Shown piece by piece: positions 1 through 10,185 of a DNA stretch of 64,000 bases. Source of the stretch: Brachypterus glaber (taxonomy: Eukaryota; Arthropoda; Insecta; Coleoptera; Kateretidae); NCBI GenBank assembly GCA_958510825.1, contig OY294045.1, forward strand, positions 11,273,916 to 11,337,915. The letters run 5' to 3'. Position numbers and translations under genes: made by a program. Within the stretch, counting starts at the first letter, position 1; each line of letters starts with the position of its first letter. The notes under the pieces were generated by a model. It did not search any database and was not told where the DNA came from. It saw only the letters and a program-made list of their open reading frames with translations.

Positions 1-1
1 C

Positions 2-1129
2 AGCAGAAACACACATTTCTTTAACTTAAACACAAAAGTAGAATTAGGTGAAATTGCTTCCTTATACCTTAACAGAGTGGGACATGTATTATTTTTTCTG
101 TCTTTATGTATTTATTTATTTGGAGACTTAACAATATATGCTGCTGCATCTGGTAAGACAATAGTTAACTTAGTTTGTAAAAATGATAACAATACAGAAA
201 ATTATACCATCCCATGTTTTGAAAATTTTGAAACTACCAGAATGGACATGTATAGAATTTTTGTAGCCATGTTTGCATTGCTGGTAGGTCCTTTTACATA
301 TTTTAATCTTCAAAAAACTAAATATCTACAAATATTCACAATGTGTATAAGATGGAGTGCTTTTATAATTATGGTTACTTTAGCTATTATAAGAATTATT
401 CGTTTTGGCCCTTTGGGACATCCAAAACTAGTTAATTTAAGTGAGGTACCAGCACTAGCAGGTTCTAGTGTCTATAGTTTTATGTGTCATCATTCTCTTC
501 CAGGGTTATTAGTGCCTATTTCAACCAAACACAACCTAAACCAAAAACTAAGTTATGATTTTGTAATAATATGTTCCTTTTATTTATTGCTGTCAATAAC
601 AGGTAGTTTTGCTTTTGAAACTTTAGATGATTTATACTCTTTGAATTTTACTCAATCGGGAGATTCCAATTTTTTCATGAAGGTAATAGGCTTTTTCCTA
701 GTATCTTTTCCATTATTTCCAATGTCTACAAGTTTTCCTATAATTGCTATTACTTTACAAAGCAATCTTAAACATTTATTTTTAGACAGTATGGTAAATA
801 CTGAAAACTATAGTTTTTTTGTAAAGAGGCTAGCATTTCCAACTTTAGCCATATTACCACCTATTATTATAGCACTTTGCACACACAATATTAAGACTTT
901 AGTTGAAATAACTGGTACTTATGCAGGGGTTATTGTCCAGTATATAATTCCAGCAGCATTAGTATTTTATGCTAGAAAACACTGTTCCATAGATTTTGGA
1001 ACAAGAATTCATAAATATTCAAGTCCATTTAGAAGTTTTGGTTGGTTCTGCTTTGTAATATGCTGGTCATTTTTGTGTATTATATTTGTTACAGTTGATT
1101 TAATTCTTAAGAAAATGGCCAATAATTAA
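2..1129 (+). CDS. TMEM104: TMEM104-like multi-pass membrane protein, 3' part (last exon)
   Basis: The frame is open from base 2 to a TAA at 1127-1129 (about 375 codons). A nominal start at 77 is only a GTG inside the frame; residues upstream of it read KVELGEIASLYLNRVG, which fits the TMEM104 family immediately before its YLFGDLTIYAAA segment, so the N-terminus lies left of the window. About nine hydrophobic segments are visible, with the family motif SVYSFMCHHSLPGLL near the middle and a last helix ending in ILKKMANN. TMEM104 proteins belong to the amino-acid/auxin permease-like fold (Aa_trans); the vertebrate protein is about 500 residues, so roughly the last three quarters are here. Substrate is not established. 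NNTENYT contains N-glycosylation sequons in the loop after the first visible helix. The exon start (perhaps at the CAG near 1-6) is uncertain. Confidence 0.85.
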   Translation, partial: SRNTHFFNLNTKVELGEIASLYLNRVGHVLFFLSLCIYLFGDLTIYAAASGKTIVNLVCKNDNNTENYTIPCFENFETTRMDMYRIFVAMFALLVGPFTYFNLQKTKYLQIFTMCIRWSAFIIMVTLAIIRIIRFGPLGHPKLVNLSEVPALAGSSVYSFMCHHSLPGLLVPISTKHNLNQKLSYDFVIICSFYLLLSITGSFAFETLDDLYSLNFTQSGDSNFFMKVIGFFLVSFPLFPMSTSFPIIAITLQSNLKHLFLDSMVNTENYSFFVKRLAFPTLAILPPIIIALCTHNIKTLVEITGTYAGVIVQYIIPAALVFYARKHCSIDFGTRIHKYSSPFRSFGWFCFVICWSFLCIIFVTVDLILKKMANN

Positions 1130-1186
1130 TGTACAGATGTAGCTGTGTAGCATAAATATTTTTAACTGCAGCTGAAGCTGTTTATA

Positions 1187-1784
1187 CAGTGTGTCCCTGG
1201 ATCGACTTGACAATACCACAAAATTAACTTTTTTTTTCGAATTAAGAAAAACTGCTTTGGTATTTTGCCCTGCTTGCTTAAAAACTAATTTTTGTCAAAA
1301 TAAAATTTTGAAAAATTATAGGTGGCGCCAGATATCAGTAAAAGAGTAAAAATTTTTCAGGTAAACTTACCTTTCCGTAAAAGATACGAAAAAAAGTTAT
1401 TTAAAAAATATATTTATAATCAAAAATAAGAGCCGCATGCCAAAACTTAATACTAATACTTCAAAATATTTTTATTAAAAAAAATTCACACTGGAAACTT
1501 GAAACTATTGCAAGTTAAAATTATTAAAATTTGACATGCGGCTCTTATTTTTGATTATAAATGTATTTTTTAAATAATTTTTTTTTTGTATCTGTTACGA
1601 AAAGGTAAGATTACCTGAAAACTTTTTACTTTTTCACTGATATCTGGCGCCACCTACAATTTAAAAATTTTATTTCAACAAAAATTAGTTTTCAAGCAAG
1701 CAGGGCAAAGTCCCAAATCAGTTTTTCTTAATTAAAAAAAAAAATGGTAATTTTGTGGTATCAAGTTGATCCGGGGACACACTG
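1187..1784. mobile_element. 598-bp foldback (palindromic) element, TA target site
   Basis: Nearly the whole element is an inverted repeat. The left end CAGTGTGTCCCTGGATC is mirrored by GATCCGGGGACACACTG at the right, and long blocks inside match on opposite arms (for example GGCGCCAGATATCAGT and its complement). Both ends abut TA (1185-1186 and 1785-1786). There is no coding capacity. TA duplication and CAGTG-type ends suggest a Tc1/mariner-like non-autonomous element. It sits in the probable 3' UTR or downstream flank of the TMEM104-like gene. Confidence 0.85.
1299..1304 (+). promoter_or_regulatory. Candidate polyadenylation signal for the TMEM104-like gene
   Basis: An AATAAA lies 170 bases after the stop codon, inside the left arm of the palindromic element that follows the gene. 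Another AATAAA at 2045-2050 is an alternative. Which is used cannot be told from sequence. Confidence 0.3.
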
Positions 1785-2147
1785 TATGTATTAATCTAGT
1801 GATATTAGACCATATTTTAGCTCAGGTTAAAAACAGATTTGCACAGAATCTGATGTTAAAAATCTGTTTCAATACCACACTTATACACCATGGTTAAAAA
1901 AATATTTTTAAATAGGTGCCATGGTGTGATTAAAAAGAGTAATATATTTTTTAGGTACAATTATCTATTATTTAGTCATATAAATAAATTAATTGTGATA
2001 AAGTATGTAAGAACAAGGCACAGTTAATTTTTTTATTTCAAAAGAATAAAATTTAGTGTAAAATTAAAGCTTTATATTTGGAAATTTCGTAATTAAACTT
2101 CGTTTATTGATGCTAATTATTCTAAAAAAATAAAGGTATACCTAATA

Positions 2148-2584
2148 CAGGGTGGCCACATGTCAGGGAAATGAGGAAAATGTCTGGGAATATTATTGAA
2201 AAAAATTAAATTAGGGAATTTTATTGAAAAACCTGGAATTTTTTTATACCTTCTTTTTTTTATGGCTGCTTTCAATGGTAATAGCAAAACTAATCAAAAG
2301 CCATCAAATGATAAGTTTTGCTAGCAAACTACTGAATGGCTAATATCTGTAACTTGTCACAACCTCCATTTTAGGTTAGAAATACTCACGAAACTGATCA
2401 TAGCGTTCAGTAGTGATTTGACAGCTTTCAATGAGTTTTGCTCTTTCCAGTGAACTAAACCCATATATTTTTTAGCTAAAAACAAAAAAGTGAGGGAAAA
2501 ATATGAAATTTTGTGAGGGAAAAATGTTCAAAATCATGAAAATATCAGGAAATTTTCCAAATAAAATTCTGCGGCCACCCTCTG
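2148..2584. mobile_element. Short TIR element, CAGGGTGGCCACA family, copy 1
   Basis: The left end CAGGGTGGCCACATGTCAGG is mirrored by GCGGCCACCCTCTG at the right. The interior repeats GGGAA/CAGGGAA words. A shorter relative with the same ends lies at 16013-16207. The TSD is unclear (ATA on both sides at best), so the superfamily is not assigned. Confidence 0.6.
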
Positions 2585-2846
2585 ATACCTATTCAATGCG
2601 TTTAAAATTTTTATTTAAAAAAAAATTGCTTTATACTATTATTTGTATTATTTTACTAATTTTAGTAAGTAAAATCAATATTTTAAGACTGCTATGATTT
2701 ATATTCCTAAATTATTTTTTATATTATTTGTAATTATATATAATTACAAATATATAGTTAATTAGCATAAGTACTGTACTTTTTGCAGTATTCTTTTACA
2801 TTTTAGATGGTATAAAGATATATTTGATAACAGATACAATAAAGTA

Positions 2847-2852
2847 TTTATT
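2847..2852 (-). promoter_or_regulatory. Polyadenylation signal for the AN1 zinc-finger gene
   Basis: TTTATT on the + strand is AATAAA on the minus strand, about 64 bases beyond the TAG stop of the AN1 gene, a usual spacing. Confidence 0.5.
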
Positions 2853-2915
2853 AAATAAAAACAAAGTTTGATAAATAAAAATTACTTAAATAAATTAATT
2901 TTTCTTTTAAAGTTC

Positions 2916-3314
2916 CTATTTCTTTTTACCTTTGCTTGCAAATCCTTGTTTAGATTTTCTTTCATTCTGCATCTGTTTTAACTTCATATTAAACTTTGTT
3001 TGTGCTTTTTCGTGGTTTTCTTGTGTAAGTTTGGGTTCGGGATGTAAATATTTTCTTTTCTCGTCTCTCCTAACTGCTTCACCACAACCATGAATTTCTG
3101 GTAGTCCATGGGATGTACAAAATCTACCATTGCAATATTTACAATCTATTCCAAAATCGCTTGTGCGGGTTCTGCATTTGGTGAAAGAACAAGTGTTATC
3201 CACTTTTTTTACCTTTTCAAGAACTTCATCTAAATTTTTTGAACTGGTTGCATCTTTCAGTTCTTTTTCTTTATCTTTTACTTTTGATTCAGTTTTTGTT
3301 ATCGTTGACGACAT
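2916..3314 (-). CDS. Small AN1-type zinc-finger protein, 132 aa, intronless
   Basis: A complete ATG-to-TAG frame. Residues 42-77 carry all eight AN1 zinc ligands: C42, C47, C58, C61, C66, H69, H75 and C77 (C-x4-C-x10-C-x2-C-x4-C-x2-H-x5-H-x-C). The stretch LPEIHGCGE resembles the AN1 finger at the end of the IGHMBP2/SMUBP-2 helicase, but no helicase is present, so this is a stand-alone finger. Residues 7-40 are highly charged and probably helical; the C-terminus is rich in K, N and Q and ends in GKKK. AN1 fingers usually mediate protein or ubiquitin-related contacts; the function here is not known. It converges with the TMEM104-like gene and is head to head with the LMTK-like gene, about 510 bases between start codons. 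Confidence 0.85.
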   Translation of the reverse strand: MSSTITKTESKVKDKEKELKDATSSKNLDEVLEKVKKVDNTCSFTKCRTRTSDFGIDCKYCNGRFCTSHGLPEIHGCGEAVRRDEKRKYLHPEPKLTQENHEKAQTKFNMKLKQMQNERKSKQGFASKGKKK

Positions 3315-3826
3315 TATAACTAAAAAGTTTTAAAAAAATTAAATGTTTTTTTTTAGATTTCGACGGATTTTTAGGTTATGTTGTTAACTTTTTAAAGTGG
3401 CGATATCTATTGATCAACAGCCTTGACTATGACAGAAAACTGTAATTAAGATTGAGACATCTTTATGCGAGTAGATAAAGTAGGTAAGGGAATTTGTACA
3501 CGCACGAGGTTGGTTTAATATAGATGTCGCTAGTGTTTTTTAACTGTTATGAAATATCTGTCAAAAAGTTCTTCCACGATAAATGTCATTTAAACGCGCA
3601 AATAGTGGGTTGATGTTGCTCTCGAAGACGTATGCTAAAAATTTACAATTTTCAGTGCTTTAGTGATGGTGCAGTGTGTTTTTGTGCATTAAAATGTGAC
3701 GGTATATTAAAACTACAATAAAATAAAGTTTTAAAGGATCGATATTAAAAAAATTAAATACATGTTTTTCAAATAAAGAATCAAATGTTATACGGTGGAT
3801 GTTTGTGAAGTGCTCAATAGAAAATT
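3315..3826. promoter_or_regulatory. Bidirectional promoter / 5' UTR region between AN1 and LMTK-like genes
   Basis: About 0.5 kb separates two divergent start codons. It is less AT-rich than the flanking introns and is free of recognisable repeats. A TCAGT at 3652-3656 matches the arthropod initiator consensus and could mark the start of the LMTK transcript, giving a 5' UTR of about 170 bases. No convincing TATA box is seen at the expected place. The role is inferred from position. Confidence 0.5.
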
Positions 3827-3923
3827 ATGGAAATATCATGGAAATTATTAAATTTGTGCCTCGGGCTTTTACTTTTTCAATTGTGCAATGGATTTCCCAT
3901 AAATCTGGAGAATAATGCTGCAG
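3827..3923 (+). CDS. LMTK: LMTK (lemur-tail kinase)-like gene, coding exon 1: N-terminal hydrophobic segment
   Basis: The ATG at 3827 opens a frame beginning MEISWKLLNLCLGLLLFQLC, a typical signal or first membrane segment, followed by a short polar stretch (NGFPINLENNAA). The exon ends at CAG/GTGAGT (donor 3924), leaving one base in the last codon (phase 1). Exon 2 at 24716 starts with the two bases that complete a GAT codon, so the phases match. LMTK proteins have exactly this layout: a short hydrophobic N-terminus, a short loop, a second membrane helix, then the cytosolic kinase. A second ATG frame at 3838 stops after 25 codons and is not used. Assignment depends on exon 2. Confidence 0.65.
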
Positions 3924-5487
3924 GTGAGTCACTAATCTAGGTGCACCTTCCAATTACTTTCATGGACATGTTAGCTAAAAAATTTGTCTTATTTTATTAT
4001 AATATTAAAACAAACAATGCATTTAGATTTCATGATTATTCGGGGTAAAATTAGGGCATAATATGATACCTATCAGTCATTTTAGAAGAAATTTTTATTT
4101 AACCTTTTTCTATGAGAAAAATTTTCAAGGTTTATGAGTTTGGGCCAAGCATGTACCTAGCAACAAAATATTTTTTTGTAAAAACATTTTCTTTCGATGA
4201 TTTGAGTAATGATGTTTTAACACCTGAAGACCTTGAAAGGTCATTTTATTTGTTGTGGCCCTTAATTTTTGGGCCCTTAGTATAGATGCAAAAATGATCT
4301 AGGTATCCAAGTTCTGCAGTAACTGCAGTGCAGTTCATTTTATAAGTGTTGTTTTGTTGCCAATAATAAAAAAATCTATACCACCTACCTATACGCAAGG
4401 ATAACACTAGGCAACACGGTTTCTTGCCCTGATTGGAGTCATATGTTTTTTTAACTAATTTTGGGTCGCTGAGGCCGAATCTGGCCTCAGAATATTTCTA
4501 CTACCTAGGGTTTCTGAGAAAAATGAGATACCACTGGTAAAAAAATCATTATTATAGCCCTCTTTTGTTATAAAATCATGGGAGTTAAAAATGTTGATTC
4601 GGCGACTCAATATTAGTTAAAAAATACCCAACTTAGAATATGGAAACTTACAGGTAGAATAAATAGGGATATTATGAAAAATAATAACAAAAAAATATTA
4701 AAAAAATGGATCCTTTGACAAAACTAAGTAGGGTGGAGGGTAAGGAGATGGGTGCATAAGGGGACAAGCTTAGCACCACGTACTCATGCTAAAAATCGTC
4801 AAAAATCATCACTAGGGGGCAAAAATGAACTAAAAATATGTTACGTAATACGGTTCTTATGTAATAAAGTAATATTAAAAAAACGAGAAAAAATACCTGT
4901 TGCCTGTACTAAAATTTAAAAAATAAGACATGTTGATTTTTTTTTTAATTCGGATTCTGCGCCGGGAAAAAAGTTTACACTGTGTGCTTTATTTTTATTT
5001 CTTTTTTTATTTATTTACTTTTCACGAACAAACTAAGCCAAATAAACAAATATTTGTAGGTATATATATTTTTGTAGAGAATGTTATAATCTACAAATTA
5101 AGTCCTATAAATTTTTTACACAAATTTATTATTTTTTTTCACAAATAAAAAATTAATTAAACTTTGCACTTTAATTTTTATACCCTAAAATTTTCGTTTG
5201 GACTTAAAATTTTCAAATCCCTACTGTTTTTTTTTAAGGTTTAAAAAAAAAGGTCTTCATTTCCTGGACTTATATCTCAAAATTACGAGGTGCTGAAATT
5301 TTTCTCAGGTCAGATAGTCAGATAGTAAGAAAAATTTACTTTCCGAACGGGGGAAAACTCGGGGCAAAAAAAAGTTGTGATTAAATTACACTAGGCAACA
5401 AATTTTGTTGTCTAGTCTAATTTAAAAATTTTCACTGAGAGTTTTTAAACTTAAAAGTTCAAAAAGGGTGCACATTTTTAAGACATA
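3924..5487. other. Repeat-poor intron segment
   Basis: AT-rich with long T and A runs. The only notable item is GAGGCCGAATCTGGCCTC at 4472-4489, an imperfect palindrome echoed by CTGAAACCGAATCTGAGCTC near 8631. No gene was seen. Confidence 0.4.
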
Positions 5488-5587
5488 TCATGAAGCTGAA
5501 GTTTGCAAAGTTTTTTTTGCAACGAAAATTCAAATAGTATATTAAAGTACTAGTTTCATAACATACGTTTTTAGCCCACGCATATAA
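5488..5587. repeat. Half copy of the GAAGCTAAAGTTTGCAAC palindrome family
   Basis: ATGAAGCTGAAGTTTGCAA through the block around TACTAGTTTCATAACA matches one arm of the palindrome at 7957-8182. The second arm is missing. Confidence 0.7.
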
Positions 5588-6379
5588 TCAAAACATCATG
5601 GCGTCCATATGACGTCCATATTGGAATATTTCTGAAATTTGACATTTCAAATCTTTTAGTAGTAGAATTTACTGTTTATGTGAAACTGATTTTCTTTTGT
5701 TTTTATGAAAATTGGTGCTATCTTTAATATTATTATCGACATGTGATATATCAATGAAAAGAGAATTTAAAGGCGAATCCAAAAATATAGAGGGACCTTT
5801 AAACTTTAAAAAGTCCAAACTCTTCGTAAAATCTCCGTCACTGGATTTAGTCTTAAACTTTTTTTATTTTTACAAATCTCACATGTGTGTTAGTGTTGCC
5901 TATAAAAATCAGAGCCATATCTTTAATATTTATACAAAATTTTCATGAAAATATAGCGAAAAAAATACGAAAAAATCTGATTTTTTTAATTTAAAAGCCT
6001 ATAAAAACAAACGAATAAAGATATTCGAAATTCGTTTTTTTTGGCTTAGAGCTCTATTAATAGAGAATCACTGCAAAAAGAAAATTAATTGAACCGTCAT
6101 TATTTTTTTTACTGCAACTATAAGCAAAAAAAAACACTGCGTTATATCTCAAAAAACGAGCTGATCGAGAAAAACGAAAAAAGGTTCCGAAATCAGCGCA
6201 TCAAATAAAGTCAGATGCAACTAAAATGGTGTCGGAAAATTTTTAAGTGTCGAGCAGTGTAATTTATTTTGAAATATCATTTTTATCTTATTATGACTTT
6301 ATGTACAAATTAGGTTTAAATAGTTTATATTAGGCCTAGTTATTAGTTTTTTTTTTGTACTGCTTATAAATATAGTATA
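5588..6379. other. Intron segment without recognised element
   Basis: AT-rich, with no recognisable TIR pair or coding pattern. A 78-codon open frame at 5712-5948 has no protein-like composition. Confidence 0.4.
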
Positions 6380-7529
6380 CAAGGTGTATTTGAAATAGCG
6401 TAGGAAATTTTAACAGGCGATTCTACATGATAAAATATGACAGAAAGTTCCTATAAACATGTCTAAAAATGCGTCATAAGGGAGCTACGCCCCTTTGAAA
6501 TTGGCTAAAAAAATCGGTTTTTATTTAATAACTCAGGAACCCTTTGAGATATATTAACGAAGTTCTGCAAGTGAATTAATCCTAATAAGGCCCATCTTTG
6601 TATGTCATTTTCACGTACTTATTTAAACCAGGGGTGTGCGAAACGGGGGGGCCTTATCAGTTTTTTGTCCCAAACTTTTTTCTGTGTAACTTTTTTTCAA
6701 TTTTATTTTTGAAATATGATACCTCAGGTCAAAATACATAAAAAAGGTACTCTTGTTGTAATACTGTAGGATTAACCGTTTTCAAGAAAAGTTCATTTGA
6801 AGATGAAATTTCACGGTTCGAGGACGAAAAATTAAATACTAAAATGTCGAAAACCAAAATTTTAATGATGCAATGTTATTCTACATCAAAAACTAAGAAA
6901 AAAAGTTTCCATACATGTAGGTCGAAAAAACGCTTTTAAAGCTACCATAGCCCTTTAAAAATGGTGCATATTTAGGAGACCATAGCTCCATTAGGATTGA
7001 TTTTTGGAAGTTCCTGTATATGAGGTTTTTTTGTTATTTTTTAAAGTACATTCGCCTTGCATCATTAAAATTTTGGTTTTCAACATTTTAGTATTTAATT
7101 TTTCGTCCTCGAACCGTGGAATTTCACCTTCAAATGAATTTTTCTCGAAAACGGTTAATCCTAAAGTATTTCAACAAGAGTACCTTTTTTATGTATTTTG
7201 ACCTGAGGAATCATATTTCAAAAATAAAATTGCAAAAAAGTTACACAGAAAAAAGTTTTGGACAAAAAACTGATAAGCCCTGAAATAAGTACATGAAAAT
7301 AACACATAAAAACGGGCCTTGGTAGGATTAGTTGACGTGCAAAATCTCGTTGATATATCTCAAAGGGTTCCTAAGTTATTAAATAAAAACCGATTTTTTT
7401 AGCCAATTTCAAAGAGGCGTAGCTCCCTTATGACGCATTCTTAGACATATATTTATAGGAACTTTTTGTCATATTTTATCATGTAGAATCACCTGTTAAA
7501 ATTTCCTACGCTATTTCAAATACACCGTG
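6380..7529. mobile_element. 1150-bp foldback element, TA target site
   Basis: The left end CAAGGTGTATTTGAAATAGC is mirrored by GCTATTTCAAATACACCGTG. Arms of more than 500 bases match inwards, including the GCGTCATAAGGGAGCTACGC block and the long T-rich core. TA flanks both ends (6378-6379, 7530-7531). Sub-blocks (GGGAGCTACG, AGTTCCTATAAA, GATTCTAC) recur in the elements at 29556, 48901 and 51646, so these form one superfamily. Open frames inside are by-products of the palindrome. Confidence 0.85.
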
Positions 7530-7531
7530 TA

Positions 7532-7653
7532 TTATGCACCTAGTATGCGAACTAGGTCTTTAGTGTTCGAGACTGAAGTTATTTTGGTGAGATGGAGTCG
7601 AGGCAAAAAATCAGTCGAGAACACTTAAGACAGTTCGCATGCGTGGTGCATAT
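7532..7653. repeat. Small palindromic element next to the 1150-bp foldback
   Basis: ATGCACCTAGTATGCGAACT and GTGTTCGAGACTG at the left are mirrored by CAGTCGAGAACAC and AGTTCGCATGCGTGGTGCAT at the right. It lies directly against the right end of the neighbouring foldback and may be its insertion target. Confidence 0.55.
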
Positions 7654-7956
7654 ACTATTTTTTCCACTACCTAAAGCTAGTAACTCTAAATATCAGTTTA
7701 AAAAAAAGTTTAAAATTTATTTTGACATAGCTGTCAGTTTGACAAATAAGTTGAAAAAAGTAGTTGTCTCAAAAATTTTTCATTATTGACCGTCGTCAAT
7801 AAACAATGCTTAACAACGGTCAATAATAAATGAGTTCACTGATTTTATTGGTTGCCAAGGCAAACAAGCCTTGACAACGGTAGATAATATGTAAGCTAGC
7901 ACTTAATTAGGTAGTAGAAAAAGTTCTTTAAAAAAGTCTGCAAAAGGCGATTTACT

Positions 7957-8182
7957 ATGAAGCTAAAGTTGGCGACGTTGTTTTGCAACGAAAATTCAAA
8001 TAGTATCTTAAAGCCCTTATTCCATAACACGATTTTAGCGCACTAGTACTTTAGACAACTCGCCGCAAGCGGCTTGTTTTTTAAACTTGTACTCGTGCGC
8101 TATAACTTATGCTATGAAACTAGTACTTTAATATACTATTTGAATTTTCGTTGCAAAGAAACGTTGCAAACTTTAGCTTCAT
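7957..8182. mobile_element. 226-bp palindromic element (ATGAAGCTAAAG family), complete copy
   Basis: ATGAAGCTAAAGTTGGC at the left and GCAAACTTTAGCTTCAT at the right are inverted copies. The arms continue through TTGCAACGAAAATTCAAATA and ACTAGTACTTTA to a centre around ACTCGCCGCAAGCGGCTTG. Relatives: a half copy at 5488-5587 and a palindromic core at 49952-50082. Confidence 0.75.
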
Positions 8183-8696
8183 GATTTACTTCTAAGTACT
8201 TACTGGAAGTAATTGGAAATATTTGAAGTATGTACTTGAAATAAATTTAAAGTACTTCAAAAAATTGGAAGTAGGTGTACACTTTTCGAGGAGTGAATTG
8301 CCCCTCGAAATTCTGGATACGCCAAAGTTTCCTCTCTCCTAGCTAGAGTTTATCGACAGTAAGAACTACTTTTGAGTCATAGCATGTACAAATTTAAATT
8401 CGTGTACAACTTCCTTATAAGAACAGTGGAAGCGTTCACTTTCAATATATTTTTGAATATCGTAGGGGATTTTAATCTGTAGGTGTCAATGTCTTGTAGT
8501 TTCAGTAGAAACAAATTAATAGTATTGGTACCCTAGTGGGTATAAAATTGAGAATAACACAGGCACACAAAAAATAAAAGTGATTTGTGCCATGGATAGG
8601 ATGATGATATTCCTATGTATTTTCGCCCGCTGAAACCGAATCTGAGCTCAGTTTTTTGTCTATGACAATGATTGACGATCGTTAAAGGTAATAAAC
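8183..8696. other. Intron segment with AAGTACTT-rich stretch
   Basis: 8186-8280 is rich in AAGTACTT words, also seen near 59335-59410. ACACAGGCACACAAAA at about 8558 recurs at about 14174. No gene was seen. Confidence 0.35.
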
Positions 8697-8990
8697 ATTA
8701 ATCGGAATAAATTCAGTTATGACTCATCAACATTGAAAATAAACACAGAAACATAGGCTTACGGAATAATTTTGCCGAATTATGAGGGAAATTTTTAAAA
8801 AGGTCACTAAATCGAAACATTTGACGACTAATTTGTTACAGACAACAATATTGAATATAAATATTAACTATAAATATGTAAATATATCGGTGTTTTTCGA
8901 AGAAAATAAAAATGTAAATATTTAAAACCTCGCGTCATCGATAGAATCGACGCAGCGCCTATGCGAGCACTGGAAATTCGCCGATGACTG
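8697..8990 (-). repeat. About 290-bp dispersed repeat, inverted copy A
   Basis: Runs from ATTAATCGGAATAAATTCAG to TTCGCCGATGACTG and is the reverse complement of 9494-9893 and of 50434-50728. It contains the words CTCGCGTCA...GAATCGACGC and TATGCGAGCACTGGAAATTC. Type unknown; no coding content. Confidence 0.75.
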
Positions 8991-9183
8991 GTAATAAAAG
9001 AAGAGAAAGTTACATAAAAAAATGGTTATACTTATTGTTATTTTGTATGGTATTAAAAAAGGTACTTTTTTGGTTTATTCTTCATACACTCGCACTAAAT
9101 TAGCATATTCTACATATTGTACAAACGTAAATTATATTGAACACAAGGAAAACGTCAAATTGTTAGGTTAAAATTACAACTTA

Positions 9184-9297
9184 AGGCCTATCCAGAGGCT
9201 CGCATAACAACCATTACAAGATACATGACGAATCAAGCCAATCCTGGCATCGCATTCTTATGTACTATGCTTGTTATGCGAGTCTTTGGATAGGCCC
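9184..9297. mobile_element. 114-bp hairpin-ended element (AGGCCTATCCAGAGGCTCGC)
   Basis: AGGCCTATCCAGAGGCTCGC at the left is mirrored by GCGAGTCTTTGGATAGGCC at the right. A related copy is at 56271-56410. No TSD could be fixed. Confidence 0.6.
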
Positions 9298-9300
9298 TTT

Positions 9301-9433
9301 CCAGGAAAACAGTACCGACATCTGTTAAATGTTTGATACACTACGATTTATGCATAATTATGCCATTTATGCGCTCTGTGGTGTAAAACGGGCCGCGTCT
9401 CTTACTATCTTGCATAACTGGACGGAGTATAGT
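9301..9433. repeat. Dispersed repeat (CCAGGAAAACAGTACCGACA), uninterrupted copy
   Basis: Matches 16221-16281 plus 17640-17716, where the same sequence is split by a 1358-bp foldback. This copy therefore shows the pre-insertion site (CATAATTATGCC). Confidence 0.75.
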
Positions 9434-9493
9434 ATATATTCTTAAATAAACAACGCGAGACACGCTCTTACTGTATAACCTATGAGTAATGAA

Positions 9494-9893
9494 CAGTCAT
9501 CGGCGAATTTCCAGTGATCGCATAGGCGCCGCGTCGATTCTAGCGTTGACGCGAGGTTTTAAATATTTACATTTTTATTTCTTTTTATCTTGATTTTTTT
9601 TAATTATTCCATTTAAACGAGTTAGGTGGGAAAAAAGTTATCGATAAATAAAAATTAAAAACTTTCGTATCCTTAAAAGATTAAAATCAAATATCGCTTT
9701 TTTCTTCGAAAAACACCAATATATATACATATTTATAGTTAATATGTATAGTCAATATTGTTGTGTGTAACAAATTAGTCGTCAAATGTGACCTTTATAA
9801 AAATTTCCCTCATAATTCGGCAAAATTATTCCGTAAGCCTATGTTTCTGTGTTTATTTTCAACGTTGAAAACTGAGTTTATGCCGATTACTGG
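9494..9893 (+). repeat. About 290-bp dispersed repeat, copy B with an insert
   Basis: Inverted relative to 8697-8990, so the two form the arms of a 1.2-kb palindrome. It carries roughly 100 extra AT-rich bases at about 9584-9700 not present in the copy at 50434. Confidence 0.7.
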
Positions 9894-10185
9894 TAATGAA
9901 GAAAACGTCTTGTGTGGTACCGAGGGTGGTACCATCAGCCAATGCGGATTTAATTATAATAAAGATACAAGATCCGTATAAAACTGTCACCCAGATCGTA
10001 CGTAGTAGGTAACAGTAAAACTGTTATAGAGGTCTGATAAAATAAGAATCAAATGCGGGCAATAGATAAACTTAACTAATAAATTGTATTTATGATCGTT
10101 ATAGAATAATTTAAAAGATATTAATAATAACAGTTACTGTTATCAAATGATTATGACATTAGTGTGGCTCAAATCCTAAGTTTTT

